Positions 11,241 through 23,927 of a stretch of DNA of 64,000 nucleotides are shown one piece after another. The notes beneath the pieces were generated by a model. The model ran no database searches. It worked only from the letters and a program-made list of their open reading frames with translations, and was not told where the DNA came from. A program made the translations under genes and the position numbers. The stretch comes from Adiantum capillus-veneris (lineage: Eukaryota > Streptophyta > Polypodiopsida > Polypodiales > Pteridaceae): the NCBI GenBank assembly GCA_014529385.2, contig CM043958.1, positions 156,587,293 through 156,651,292 of the forward strand. Reading direction: 5' to 3'. The stretch's first letter is position 1. Each line of letters starts with the position of its first letter.

Positions 11241-12240
11241 TTGCATTTCATGCATGCATTTGAAAATAGGAAAAAGTTGTTTCTGCATATATGTGAAGTT
11301 GTGGCATATGTTTGATCAAAGAATGGGGTTGTTTTGCATCGTGATTGGATTGGTGGGGTGATGTCATACGATATATGGAAACTTATGAGTTTTCATATGA
11401 TAAATGGAACCTCATGGATGGATGTGGATATCTCATATGTATGCGGCAGTACTTTCCACCCCTCTAGGTCAAAACTAACTCTATGTGCAAGGAGGTGAGG
11501 TGAGGTCATAGTACAATCACTTACACATGGTTAAACATTATCAAAATTGGATTTTGATGTTATGTTTAATCGCTGGTCAAACTTATTTCTATGCATAAAA
11601 GTTCATTATTTAAGAGTTGTGTGTTTTGGCTCGGTTTGACTACAATGTATAGTCAAAACTCTAGTGGCTTGAACATCGAACGCAAGTACCTGTTAATTAC
11701 ATGGCCTATCCACATATTTGGGTTAAGGAAAAGCTTTAAGAAGGTAACATTCACGTGCAAAGATATGTCCTTTACATTAACCTATGGTCACCTTTGAAAG
11801 TACCTAACTGAGACATCATTCTTGGTAAGAAAGACCTCATGCTCAACCAAAGATATGGCTTTTTCAAGAAGGTCATATTTAGAGTCTTGAAGAAGTCAAA
11901 CAGTGGGAACCAATTCTACTACATACCTCAAGATGACTTAGCAAAGTATATCTCCCTATTATTAAGTATAATTCTCACCACACCATTATCACTTTTGATG
12001 AATATGAGAAGCCAAGATGTGTTTGGGACTTTGCTCAAGTATATCCCATAATCAGTGAATGCAAGCGAGTATTTCTATAGGGAAGATGTTAATGAATATC
12101 ATGATTATGCAAACTACATTTGTACATTCCAATGATAGATATTTCTCGTGAAGAAGAATAGCATAAAGAAGAGAATGTAAACCTAAGTGCCAGAGTAGAA
12201 TTTTTAATATTGAAACCTGAGATGTGAGTAGATACAAGGG
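11241..12240. other. No recognised feature
   Basis: AT-rich sequence with short open stretches (11591-11797, 11839-12051). Neighbouring frames read TFTCKDMSFTLTYGHL and VIFRVLKKSNSGNQFYYIPQ, which could be an eroded retroelement protein, but I cannot assign a family. Confidence 0.3.
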
Positions 12241-12535
12241 TAGAACCTCAATCATAGGATCCAAGAATTGGTTTATTGGACTTTTATGCACCTTCTCCAA
12301 AGTAATATTTCGTCTTTTACAATTTATATGAAAAATTTTGAATTTTATTTGATTTAAGTTGTTTTGAGAAAATAATCTTTGTGTTATAACTTAGAACCTC
12401 AAGCATAGGATCCAAGAATTGTTTTATTGGACTTTTATGCACCTTCTCCAAAGTAATATTTAGTCTTTTACAATTTATATGAAAAAATTTGAATTTTATT
12501 TGATTTAAGTTGTCTTAAGAAAATAATCTTTGTGC
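12241..12535. repeat. Two-copy tandem duplication (about 150-bp unit)
   Basis: TAGAACCTCA followed by TCATAGGATCCAAGAATTG begins at 12241, and a slightly changed copy begins at 12392. Both run through GACTTTTATGCACCTTCTCC to AAAATAATCTTTGTG. A few substitutions separate the copies. Confidence 0.85.
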
Positions 12536-13600
12536 TAGTTTTTTATTAACTTAAGTGATCAAGTGTGTATGTAGATGATTGAACTCTTACCTCATGGAAT
12601 ATGGGTGAACATGATTTCTTTGTTGATAGTTGAAGAGAGTCTACAAATGGGAGTTGAGGTGCAACATCTCATTATGACAAGAAAAATCAGAGTGGAGAAG
12701 AAGGGGCTAATATCCATAGACTATGTAGTTTTGAACACTTTAAGGCATGGTACCCCTATGCTATAAGGAACCCAGGGTTCAAACCACTGAGCACAAAGCT
12801 ATGCTATTGAACTTATCGAGTAGGCACAATCCAAAATGGGAAAAGAGATCATTGTCACTAACCGGCTATTGTACATTGACGCCCATGAACTTATCCTGAG
12901 ATCGATAAGGACACTTGGTTAACAAGAATTGTACTTCCTGTAGTGATGGAATCATGATGTTTTGATATCGTTATTTAATGTATAGGACCAAAAATGTATA
13001 TATAATATCACACATTCTTTTATTCCAAAGCCTTGGGATTTATTCTTTGACCTATTCGGGAGGTCCACTATCCACAACCCACACAATGTCAATGCTTATA
13101 ACAAATCTCAATGCAAGTATACACCATACGATGGGACATTGGAAAAATTTCCTAATAATTCTCCTTACTTTATCAATTATTTCAACTTCAAAAATGCTAT
13201 TGTTCATAATAACATATAGATGCAAGTGACCAACTGATCACTTACACAAGAGTGGTACAATTTGCATGCAACAGAGGACATGTTTGCATCTACAATCTGG
13301 AGGGACAAATAGAATACTCTAGAAGACATACTTAAAGAATGGGACAACTATGATCCAGTGGTTGAAGGGTGTTACAATGACTACCATCGAGTGTACTACA
13401 TTAGAAATATTAGATAATAATGATTGCCTTCAAAAGGCAATGTATGAAAATAAATTTTTTGAACATAGAGAAAATTTGTGATGTATAATTTGATTTAATT
13501 TATCCATTATTATTCTCTTTCTTTATTTAATCTCATACTCTCAATTGACATGTTTATTTTTAGACCGAATAGGATGTGTTAGGGACACATGATCTATGAG
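12536..13600. other. No recognised feature
   Basis: Only short open stretches (for example 12575-12766 and 12978-13229) without family motifs. No RNA gene or clear repeat was seen. Confidence 0.3.
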
Positions 13601-13609
13601 ACCAACTCA

Positions 13610-14485
13610 TGCTTGCAAATAAGCTTTTGGAATTGTAATGGGTATGCATGGAATGCGGGAATTGGCATTTATGAGCTTACCAATGACTCCGATGTGATAC
13701 TTCTTGCTGAAACATGGGAGCATGATGCGCAATGAATTCTTGGATTTGACAAATACAATGTGCATTCTTTGATGTGGGACAAAAATGCAAAGCAACGTAG
13801 AGGTCAAGGAGGCGTAGCATGTATGATAAAAAAGAGTTTGAAAGATGTTTCCATTGTTAAAGAAGATAAGTATAAATGCTACTTATGGCTGAAAATCAGC
13901 CCATCAAATGGTCAACTCATGTTTGTGGCTGGTTGTTACATTTCTCACTATGACTCCAACTTTTATGCTCTCTTGGATATGGATAGAGATCAGCCCTTTG
14001 TTGAACTAGAGGAAGACATTGCTCATTACAAGGACCAAGGTGAAGTTATTGTCTTTGGAGACATGAATGCTCGCACAAATACGTTGCAAAACGACACACA
14101 ACAAGTCAACATGCCACATGTTTCAAGAAGAACGGATGACTCATACATGTATAATCAAAGTTCTAATGATGCAAAAGAACTGGATCACTATGGAAAGTCA
14201 CTTCTACATATGTGCAATAGTACCGGAATGCTCATTGCAAATGGTGTGTCTTTATGGCAAGGCACCAATGACTTTACATTTAGAAATTACAATGGTGATA
14301 GCGTGATTGACTATATGTTGTTTTTGGAAGCCACTCTAGAATGCATACAAAGCTTTACACTTGGGGAATGGAATCTGAAATCGGATCATAGGATGTTATG
14401 TATTGACCTCAAGTGTGGTAAAAGACACGAGCATGTAGCCTCCAATCATGATGTGAATCAGTACCTACGTCTAGACTTCAAATGA
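13610..14485 (+). pseudogene. LINE-type AP endonuclease domain, one nonsense codon
   Basis: A near-continuous frame encodes an endonuclease/exonuclease/phosphatase fold. The start is SFWNCNGYAWNAG, with the active-site Asn. It continues with VILLAETWEHDAQ (catalytic Glu), RRGQGGVACMIKK, EVIVFGDMNART (Asp-x-Asn) and LKSDHRML (terminal Asp-His). A TGA at 13733-13735 interrupts the frame between AETWEHDAQ and ILGFDKYN, and CGA to TGA would explain it. All catalytic motifs are intact. The frame ends at 14485 and no reverse transcriptase follows, so this is a truncated LINE fragment or a captured endonuclease. Confidence 0.65.
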
Positions 14486-15423
14486 GCACTTATATATGTT
14501 GATATGGTGGACCAAATGTTAAGCATGACAAAGCATCAAGAGAGCCCAACATTAGAATGCAAGTGGAAAGTATTCAGAGAAGTAATTTTCTCTTGTGAAA
14601 AGGAATGCTTCTCGGTGAAACACAATCCAAAACCTTGCGGTTTTCCTCGCAATAGAGCACAAGCTCCCTATCCTCTACATTGTATTTTTTTCATTTCATT
14701 TACATATGTAGGGGGTTTTTCTCCTTAGTGAGCCTCTACAGCCCTCACCAAAAGACCATTGAAATCAAGTAAAAGTGCCCACTTTTCATCACACTATCTT
14801 AGGCACCCATATTGAGTCTGATAGAGGATACCATTCAACATATATAATCTCTCCAATTGGGTGGCATAATTTAGGAAGTCATGAATTCTATACGAACGCA
14901 TGTGAATAACATTTTAGCCGCTTTTCAATCTCCATTTTTTTTCTTCTTAACTATCTAGCTTTGGCGACTCACCATTTTTTTTAATTTTTGCCATTGCATG
15001 GCTGCATTTATACCAAGGAAGGCAATAAATGCCAGTTTCTCTTCCTCTACAGTGAAACATTGATACCAAGTGATGAAGTTTTATAAGAAGCAAAAAAACA
15101 TAATGGAATGTTTCTCAACATTATATTCTGTGCAAAATGACCTTTTCATTGAAAAATTTAAAAAATTACATGCTAGCCACAAGAGGCCCTATGCAAAATA
15201 TGTTTACAAAATGACATAGCCAAAATAGTGAAGGGCACAATAGGTATGGGAACACTAAGTAAAGGCATAATAACTAGATGACAACACTGGATTGCTTTTA
15301 GTATAAAATTTGGGTAGTACACAAAATTTTTAACATACTTTTGTGCAAGCTCTTGAGCAGGTGGCTTTCTTTTCACCTTTGGTGCTATTGGAGTTGTCAT
15401 CCATCCTTTGTAGAGAGCCACTG

Positions 15424-15426
<3 letters not shown>
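14486..15426. other. Tail of LINE fragment, then no recognised feature
   Basis: 14504-14728 continues for about 45 codons in a LINE-like linker style (MVDQMLSMTKHQESPTLECK) and then loses similarity. The remainder is AT-rich without recognisable coding motifs. I do not see the expected RT motifs. Confidence 0.3.

Positions 15427-15472
<46 letters not shown>
15427..15472. repeat. (TC)23 microsatellite
   Basis: 46-bp uninterrupted TC run. The next 190 bp are CT- and C-rich and lead into a poly-C tract. Confidence 0.95.
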
Positions 15473-15474
<2 letters not shown>

Positions 15475-15663
15475 GGAAATTGGCCCCCCTCCCTCTCTCT
15501 CCCACTCTCGTGAAAATTGGCCCCCTTACTCTCTCTCCTCCCCCCTCCCCGTGGGAGATTCCCCCTCCCACCTCCTGAGGGCCATGTTGGCACGCACATG
15601 GAGTGTGGGTGCACTGCAGTCCATGAGGGCGTCGGGCGGACACCCGCATGGACCCACATGGCA

Positions 15664-15692
15664 CCCCCCCCCCCCCCCCCCCCCCCCCCCCC
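15664..15692. repeat. Poly-C tract (29 C)
   Basis: Uninterrupted run of 29 cytosines about 190 bp from a (TC)n microsatellite. It is one of three such homopolymers of 29-31 bp in the window. Confidence 0.95.
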
Positions 15693-16707
15693 ACCCTTTT
15701 GCCAATAAAAGGGTCCTCTTTCCCCTTTACTTCTTTCTCACTCCCACTCTCTACCTTTCTCTTAAGCCTTAGTGAACTCTAAAAAAAAACACCTTTCTCA
15801 TTTCATTACCCTCTCTTTACCCCTTTGCTTAAACCTTTGCCCTTCCTTTCCATTCCTAATTCTTTCAAATTTTCACTCTAATTTCTCTCAAACCTTCTTT
15901 CCCCACCCTCAAAATTTCTATTCTCTCTTCTCTTGCTCTCACTCTCCACCCTTTCTCCTCAAAGCCATAAGCATCCCAATCACAAAGAAAATGTCAATTC
16001 TAACAAGAAAAATTCCAAAAGAGTGGACGGCCAAGAAGAAATGATAATCCTAAGAAGAAATTCCTTTGCATGCCACTCAAGAGAGCGGTATTTCTTTTGC
16101 AATGACAGCAGTTGGAGCGTCCATGTTGATGGCAATGCACATACGTCCTTTGATGATGTAGTCACGTCAACAATCATAGAAGCAGAAAATGTGGGTAATG
16201 ACCCTCTAATCGATCTCTTTGGATATGTGGTTGATAGCCACATCTCATCAGGCTGCATTGATGCACATGTTGTGCCATACAATCACTTGTTGCCACATAT
16301 CCCTCTTTGTCGTCTTTTGGTCAATCCGGCCATTAGAACAAATGATGATTGTGTGAAAGAACTAACAAAATCTATAGACAAAAGAGGCTACCATCCATTA
16401 TGGCTCATTTTTAAAGATTTTCCCGGATAATATCCTATACCATTTAATAGGTATGGCACTTATGGGATAGAGCTAGTGATGTTGGCCACATTTTGATGAC
16501 CAAATTAAAGACATTCCCGAGCTCTCTCACATGGAGGAAAAAATGTTCATTGTATGGGATGGAAACCATCGGCTCCATGCATGGAAAGATTGGCCATTGC
16601 AGGGAGCAGATGAAAGAATTCTCTACACCAAAGGTTGAGTGCACAATTGTGTAGTGTGACCCTACGGAGATGGCAAAATTTTTGTTGGTGCTTGGCATGA
16701 TCAACAA

Positions 16708-16779
16708 GTAAGTTTCTTTACACTTCTATTGGTACACTTGAGTTATTAATTGTTAATATATTTTTACATTTAAAAATAG
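16708..16779 (+). other. Intron with intact splice sites
   Basis: Donor AACAA/GTAAGT and acceptor TAAAAATAG/G. Removing these 72 bp joins ...GMIN-K to VTRVHVPHTTAHDILM with the codon AAG restored across the junction. Confidence 0.6.
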
Positions 16780-16984
16780 GGTGACACGAGTCCATGTGCC
16801 TCACACCACTGCCCATGACATACTTATGATGCAAAAATTAGCACTTGCAGAACCACATTCCTTATTGGACAAATTTAATGAAGAAGATAGGGTGAAAGTT
16901 GAGAGGGCACTTCATGGCACGGCAATGAACCATTCAAAATGTCTTAGACTACCTATGTCTTTGCTAGCATAACTATTGTGGAAG

Positions 16985-17071
16985 GTAATTCTAAATTTAT
17001 AATACACATGCATTAGGTAAGTGCATAGGGTTTTTCTTAGAAATCAATATTTTTGGCAATCTGTATTGCAG
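16985..17071 (+). other. Intron with intact splice sites
   Basis: Donor TGGAAG/GTAATT and acceptor TTGCAG/GAAGAG. Removing these 87 bp joins LLWK to EEFNAMYRLKTQNLSTK in phase. A TAA six codons before the donor shows the gene is dead. Confidence 0.6.
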
Positions 17072-18610
17072 GAAGAGTTTAATGCAATGTACCGGCTGAA
17101 AACACAAAATTTGTCAACCAAGGGGAGTAGAGAGTACCACATGCACAAAGATAATTACAAGGCAAGCTATGATATGGCTATAGCTTCAGACGGAGAACTT
17201 TTTTGTGCATAAAGGACTAGAGGTAGCGGTCATAGCCAAATTTCATAATGGCGCATATTTTTTCTGAAAATGCATTCCTTTTGTGGGTTGGGGAGAGAAG
17301 GGTTGCAAAATGACCCCCTTTAGAGTCTCTGACGTTGCACGTGCTGCTTTTGAAAGCACTATTTGTTCTTCTTAATTTATTAAAAATGTCATTCAATGGT
17401 AAATTTCAAGAATGTTGCATCACCATTATATTGACCAAGGGCAATGTGTCGTTGGTGGAGGCATCTATTCCAAAACAAGAGAATCCATTCTTGCAATGGT
17501 TAAGAATGCAGGAATATTGGTGGCAGCTTGAAAGGTGAGTGTAGTAACATTAGAGTACGGAATCTTATCTAGTATTTCCACATTTCTAATACTTAGAGTG
17601 TAGGGGTGTACTAAGCTTGGGGGAGAATATCGAGGCCCAGAAATCCACGTTGAAGAAGCTACATGCACGCATTGCGTGCAATTGTGGCATGTCTCTTGGC
17701 GAGGCAATGCAAGCTTTTTGACAAAAGCACTTTGGCAAGGCTTTTGTGTGGTGGAAGTCAATCATACAAGCCACACACAATGCAGAGGAACAACATCATT
17801 TTTCATGTACTATCGGACGCTTTCTATATAGGCGATGATCTATACAATTTTAATAGGATGATGGAGTTATTACTCTTGTTATTTGTAGATGGTGGTTGGT
17901 GCCGTTAAGATCAGTCTTTATAGTCCATATCCCAATCATCCCAGTGATGCATGGATAGAGTTTGAGAGAGAGGACAGTGGGATTTATCTCGATGATTGGA
18001 TACCGGAGCTCCATGGTAACGAAACATGGAGAGATTGTCCATGGTTTTGAACTATGTGGATGGCGAGTTTCTCAAAGACAAAGGTGAAGAATACAACAAT
18101 AATTTATGTTTTTCCTATTCAATTAATGTGTTTGGTTTGGTATAGTGTCCTGACTTTTTTCCTAGACTTGCAACACACAATAAGGTTAGGGAAAAGGGCA
18201 AAAGTAGAAGTGTCACCATCAATCAGTTTCCCACTGATGCCATTTCCCCTAGCACGACCAAGGGATGTCGAAGCCCAAAAACTGCAGTGGGCAGATCTAA
18301 ACAAGGTAAGAAGATAGAACAACTAGTCACCAAAGATTTTTTGGAGTTCTCATAGGAGTTTTAGAGTGAAAGGAGCCAGTATCAAGGTGGCGTGTCATAT
18401 TATGAGCAGGGTGACTCCGAGCGTCACTTGGAATCACAAAGATCTAGTCCATCCCAGGATTCGAGATTCCGGGGTCTAGAGCAAACCGTATCCATTGCTA
18501 TTGAGCAAAGAGAGGGCAGACACCTAGTTTCGGTTCGGTCAATTGAACCACTTGCTTCCTTTCCACTAGATAAGAAATATGGCCACAAATCAATGCTTTT
18601 TTTCAAAATT

Positions 18611-20482
18611 TAGTGGTACTTAACATTTGATTAAATTTTGAGTGTGACACAATTTTGGCTTGCTATGATGCAAAAATGGTAGAAATTATAAGTGTTGGAG
18701 TAGTCCCAGTACATCTTGTAGTACTTGCTAGTCTATACCATCTATGGAAGGTGCTCATAGATCCAAAGAACAATTCGGAGTAAGTTTATGATAATTTGGC
18801 ATCTAATTTCAATTTTGAACTTGATAAGCACTCAATCAATCTTCTTTTGCATGGTATTGTGTATTGTCGGAGCCTTCAAGTGATCCAATGTTTGATTGGG
18901 TCTCTCTCACACTCCAGTAAATTGGAGCATGATTAGCTGCTTAGAGGGGCGTGGCTTGTGTGGGTAGAACTTCCCACACATTGCAAACTTGAAGCCGGCA
19001 TTGGTGGCATACCCTAATGAAATGTATTCTCTATCGAGCTTGTCGCCAGTGTGTTCACCCTAATTGTAGAGTTTTTATTATCGGATGGTGCAGTAGTGGT
19101 GGCATGCCAAGTAGACTCCTTGGCACTCATCACCAAGGAGGCTCGCTTGTGCAATTTTTTCCATCTTTGCACCTTTTTTCTCCAAATGGTGTCATACACA
19201 TACACTATGATAGATGACTTCACAGATCTAGTAAGTTTTTAATCATTTCTCCATAAAATTCATGGTGGCTGGTAGATATTGGTGTGTTTTTGTTTTAAAT
19301 AATCACCATATTGTAGCTCAAGACCTTTTTGTTGTCCATGTTCACACGTAAAATTGAAGGGCTTCCATTGATTCCACTATATGATCGTCAGACAAGAGAT
19401 GTGGCAGCAGACAACAATGGGTTTGAGTTTGATAGTAGTGACAAGATCCGAGAGCTACTACGAGACTTGCCATGGCGCTACATGCCCTTGGAGGACCATT
19501 TTGGCATGGATTGGAGAAGAGCAAGTTAGGAGGGCACTTCTACGATCGGTTTTTGCCATTGAAATGTCCGTTAATGTGTGCTATTGTAAGCAAGTGGTTG
19601 TTGGGTATCTTCATGAAGGTTGGGGATGCAATTTTGGATTGTCTTATAGGATTAGGATGTGGTGTCTTAGCAATGGAGTATGAGCATCTACAATGACATT
19701 GCATCAGCATTGATTGAGATTGAAATTTGTTTTTGGCACATGTTCAACCATAGCAACATCTTCCTAGTGATCTAGGATCGACTCTTCATGTGGACGAGGT
19801 ATCACATTCAGCACAGTCACAACTACCTTCATCACCTTTATGACGTCACCGGGAGTTGATTGTGCCGTTTGTTCTCACAGTAGACATTCAGCTATGGTTC
19901 TAGGTTGGAAAATCCATGGTCAACCACTCTCTCGGCCACTATTTCCCACACTACCCATCGGGGGCTCACCTGCACATGTGTTAATAGCACAGCTGCCACA
20001 AGAATTGAGGCTATCGGGAACCTAAACCTTGATTTGTATTGATTACTTCATATGAACTTAGTCTCTATGTAATGGCACACCAAAGCTTATTGATTGTTCA
20101 TACTATGTTTTAACTTTTGATGAGCATCATGTGCTATGTGCTTGCCACTATGATTTGATTTTTGTAACTATGTTTTCATTTTGAAGGGAAGTCAATCGAA
20201 GGTGGTAAATTTCTCAGTGAGGATTTTTTTCCACTTTATTTGATCTAAAAATTTTACGGAGGACATGGTGAGAATGGTCTTTGAAGTAAAGTCACGTTTG
20301 TTTTAATCTCTTCATAGTAGATAACACTGTGAGATTGATTGAGCAATCTATGCTCCTTCTCATTGGTTCAGTTTAGCAAAAAAAATTCAGAGGTTTATAT
20401 TGTAATAATTTCTACGCGATGCTCGCCATTTGCTGGCACAGAATGCTTAGCTGATATGGGGCTATTAAGCTTTCTAACTTGG
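18611..20482 (+). pseudogene. Unassigned coding traces downstream of the ParB-like pseudogene
   Basis: Short plus-strand open stretches follow one another: 19051-19242 (VEFLLSDGAVVVACQVDSLA), 19329-19529 (GLPLIPLYDRQTRDVAADNN, KIRELLRDLPWRYMPLEDHF), 19472-19696 and 19840-20025. Their protein-like composition and order suggest further exons of the same or an adjacent broken gene. I do not recognise the family. 20040-20482 shows no coding signal. Confidence 0.3.
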
Positions 20483-21456
20483 TGTTGGGGGCAATTGTAG
20501 CATAGTCTAATCAACACAAGACCAACAAAATTATCAATCCTAGGATCAGCAACCCGACTAGGGCATGGAAGCACGAGCATCGGATGTATCAAATGAGAGG
20601 ATTCAAGAGTATGCTCATCCAATGCAATAGAGATTAGTCATTAATCACTAAATCTAATCACATCATCAATCAAGCATCACCTACACACATTAAGTCCATT
20701 GAAGTCCGACTTATCATAGACTAGAATCCTAAAGAATACTAATGATAAGCACACACTAATTGCATTGGTGTTGGCCTCTCCAATCATCACATGCCAATCA
20801 AGGCACTTCATCAAAAGCTACACACACAAGGTGAATGGTGCTAGAGTTTCATAAAACCCATCCACACACATGCAAACAATAGGGCATATACACTAATTAC
20901 AAGATTAAGAACCAGATTAATCAACCTAATTAGAGATGTTAAATATCACAAATCAAATGCTCATAGAAGGATAGGAGTGGTTAATAAGTAAGAAGTCATC
21001 ACACACACTCAAATCTAGAATATGAGAAAGGTGAAATTACTTCATGACATAATGAAATAGAAGAATTAAGACTAATGAGAAAGTAGAGATTAGATTAAGA
21101 AAGCTTCTCTAATTACAATGGATTAGCACTAGCCTCTTAAGCATGGGCATTAAGCTCAAGGCTAGGCAATCCATAGAGTGAACACTCAAGAGAGAGAGAG
21201 CTCTCAAAAGTGGATCCTCAAGAGTGGATACTCAAGAATGAAGCCTCCTTGCATAAAGGCTTCCTTATAAAAGGCTTTCACCACAATCCCTTCAACTATG
21301 GGTTTAAATTTGAGCCCTCTAGCTAGCACATACAACTTTGGAACTCCAAATGAGCCCAAGACCTTATACAAAGTGAGTAGAAAACATTGTGCACATCCAT
21401 AGCACATCTCCCGCTTGATGCATAATCGGTGTAGCCTATGTTAGCCATTGCTAACA
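20483..21456 (-). repeat. 3' LTR (minus orientation) of the LARD
   Basis: Pairs with 26805-27779. Differences are scattered substitutions and a few small indels. The right edge is followed by TTCCCCCCTTCTT (21457-21469), the polypurine tract in reverse. Confidence 0.85.
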
Positions 21457-21469
21457 TTCCCCCCTTCTT

Positions 21470-23870
21470 AATTTTGTGCACGTCCTCATGTGCAGGTGAA
21501 GCAAAACACGGTGACATGGTAGAAAGAAAGTCCATGGAAGAAATGTTAAGCTGCAAAACATAAGAACAAGTAATGAGCATCAAAGGCCAATCAAAAATAA
21601 TAAAACATGAAGTATAATAAACAATCATGCAAAGGAATATTTTGCTTCTAAAAGATGGGTGAAACTAAACAACATAAAGCAAAATAAAACATTCAGAGTA
21701 TCGTGAAGAGTAAACCACTTGAAATTTCAGTTTTATGCATGAAAGACAAGCAATCAATTATGACCCTAGGCTAATCCAAGTTCATAAACCTACTAGCCTA
21801 AAAACTATGTGACCAATATTAATAAATCATTCAAGTTTATCATATCTACACGCTATAAAAAAGCTCATAATCTATTAATATATTGTCACAGCTTTTTGAA
21901 GCTCATGGAAGTTTATTTTTGTTAGTAGTCATTGAAAAAAGTAAAGCACAATACAAGGCTACCACCCCAAGGCAATTCTAGGTACGACTCTCGGCTCCCT
22001 GAACCCTCAAGGAGGTAATCCAAAAGCCTACCAAGGCGATGGCTAACCCCTATAAGCCCAGGGCATCGGGTTAGGGCCTTGACCAAGTGAGCCAAGGTGA
22101 TTCCCCTCGCGTGCCAAGTGCCAATAAGATGCTATGCCTCACAAGACATAACATAACATAGAAATTTTCTTTTCATATGTCTAGTAGCATTTTTGCTACT
22201 TTTTCTTGACACTTTTTTGCTTCATTGTTTCATTTTTTTAGCACTTTATCATTGCTTCCAACATGAGATGTTTATGGCGCAAATGGACTAAGAGACTAAA
22301 GCCTAATCATAGCCCTAGGTTATGTTAAAAATGAATGGAGTATTAAAACTATCACTAAGAGTTTAGGACTAATGAGCAACGATCCTACGTTAACCTAAGG
22401 TCAAGGCCAATTACCTATAATTAGCACACATAAAAGCAAAATTTTTGATGAGTTAATATTCACAAGCAAAGTGTTGAAACTTTAGTATGCCTAGGTTTTG
22501 AACATGAAAGAACCATAGCTTAGAAGCAAAAATTACTTAATCCAAACATAGAAAATGGAGAGATAAACAAAAGAGCAATATCATGGAAGGATTTCACCTA
22601 TCCATGCTCTTTGTGCATCCTTGAGCAAGCATCCACTTGGTAGAGAAGTCTCTTGATCTTTTTATTACAGTCCAAGCTGATTGAAGCTAAGTGTAAACAC
22701 AAGCTCCAGAAGCTACTTATTGAAACCCAAAAGCACACAAAAAAACATTAATGAAAACCTAAAGCTAGGGTCTTGCATACCCGAATTTGCCAAAGGGAAA
22801 AAACCTAAGAAAAAGTGCTTTTGGTTATGCACATTTCCCTCTCATGCATGATTCAAATATTTTGCAATGCCGACTCCCACTTTGGATCAATGAAAACCCT
22901 TTTTGCCACAACTCTTCAAAATAAAGCTCACTTGTTAGTGCATGAAAGCATTTGTCATTCAAAGTAAGCACTAAAAAATGCACGATCAACCACAAACCCA
23001 AAAGTCTAATGCTCACTCTTGGCCATTAAGCAAGATCAATCTTAGTGCTTTGCAATCATATGATCATTCAACACGAGCACTAAAAGAATTCACAATCAAT
23101 CACAAGCTCAAAATTTTACTGCTCTTCCATGGTCATTCAAGGAACCAAATTTAGTGCTATGCAATGATTTTTCATTCAATTCAAGCACTCAATTGCAATA
23201 AGCAATATCAATCTTAGGTTTTATTGCACACTCTCAATCAAGCATAAGTGCATCATTTGGTGGTGGCTTTCAAAAGTGGTGTACATACATGAACGAGTTT
23301 TGATTAAACCAAACACCACATAAGACTCAATTGCAAACCTATAATTTAATGACCATTTACAACCACAAGTCGATAACACTTGCAAGAGCTCAATTGAGTG
23401 ACATGCGACAAGTTTCTCAACATTGATTTAGGTTTGTAACATTGTCACACTCAACCACTTGGAAATCTAAATTATGGAAGCTTCATGAAGCACAAATCAC
23501 TCCAAGCACGAAAATATTGCAAACTTTGAAAAAAACTCTTCCTTTCCAAGGTGAGTTGTGGATCCGCTCAATCCGAGCCCAAACATTCCTCCCATGCAAC
23601 TTGGTTTGACTCAATGTTAATCTCAATTCCATTTTTGTTTGAACTGCTTGGTTTTGTGCATAAGCTAGGTGACATTTGTCCCAATCCTAGACTTGGTGAC
23701 TTACCACAAATTTGAGAGATCTCAGTGGGAACGGGGCCCCTCCTTGGAGTTTTAGTCAATGCCTTTTTTTTTCAATTGTTGTTCTTCATCAGCAACGTAC
23801 AGAGCAAGAGAGATGGAGGAGAGCCTGTTTCAGGTGAGCAGATGGTGGGCCCGACTAGGAATGGGGCCAA
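21470..23870. other. LARD interior, non-coding
   Basis: AT-rich, with many short stretches of CAATC and AAGCACT type. A GC-richer island at about 21960-22140 (CTACCACCCCAAGGCAATTC to CCCTCGCGTGCCAAGTGCC) stands out from its surroundings. No retroviral protein motif is visible. Confidence 0.5.

Positions 23871-23875
<5 letters not shown>

Positions 23876-23922
<47 letters not shown>
23876..23922. repeat. (GA)n microsatellite in the LARD
   Basis: About 47 bp of pure GA within the LARD interior. Confidence 0.95.

Positions 23923-23927
<5 letters not shown>

Larger units (their letters stand above)
15960..18610 (+). pseudogene. Spliced pseudogene with ParB-like DGNHR domain
   Basis: Coding traces: LCRLLVNPAIRTNDDCVKEL followed by TKSIDKRGYHPLW (16303-16410), then after a frameshift HMEEKMFIVWDGNHRLHAW (16531-16587, DGNHR at 16558-16572), then ECTIV-stop-CDPTEMAKFLLVLGMIN. 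This order (N-P-x-I, I-x-x-x-G, D-G-N-H-R) resembles the ParB/sulfiredoxin fold, known mainly from bacteria, phages and some mobile elements. At least two introns (16708-16779, 16985-17071) keep phase when removed, so it was once a spliced gene. Downstream exons at 17072-17210, about 17210-17534, about 17604-17910 and about 17895-18320 are unassigned and carry frameshifts and stops. The ParB assignment is an inference from motifs only. Confidence 0.4.

Noticed and set aside
15173-15708. Several overlapping open frames with Gly, Pro or Glu-Arg runs
   Set aside because: They are produced by the (TC)23 and C29 tracts on different strands and have no domain signal.
18861-19700. A DNA methyltransferase downstream of the ParB-like exons
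   Set aside because: Some stretches look like a methyltransferase C-terminus, but no clear S-adenosylmethionine or catalytic motif was found, and frames are uncertain.
21204-21628. Minus-strand frames in the LARD LTR, nearly repeated at 27527-27730
   Set aside because: The similarity comes from the two LTRs being copies. There is no protein family signal and the frames span LTR sequence only.
22010-22025. AAGGAGGTAATCC resembling the 3' end of bacterial or organellar 16S rRNA
   Set aside because: Only a short match; the surrounding sequence does not continue into rRNA.
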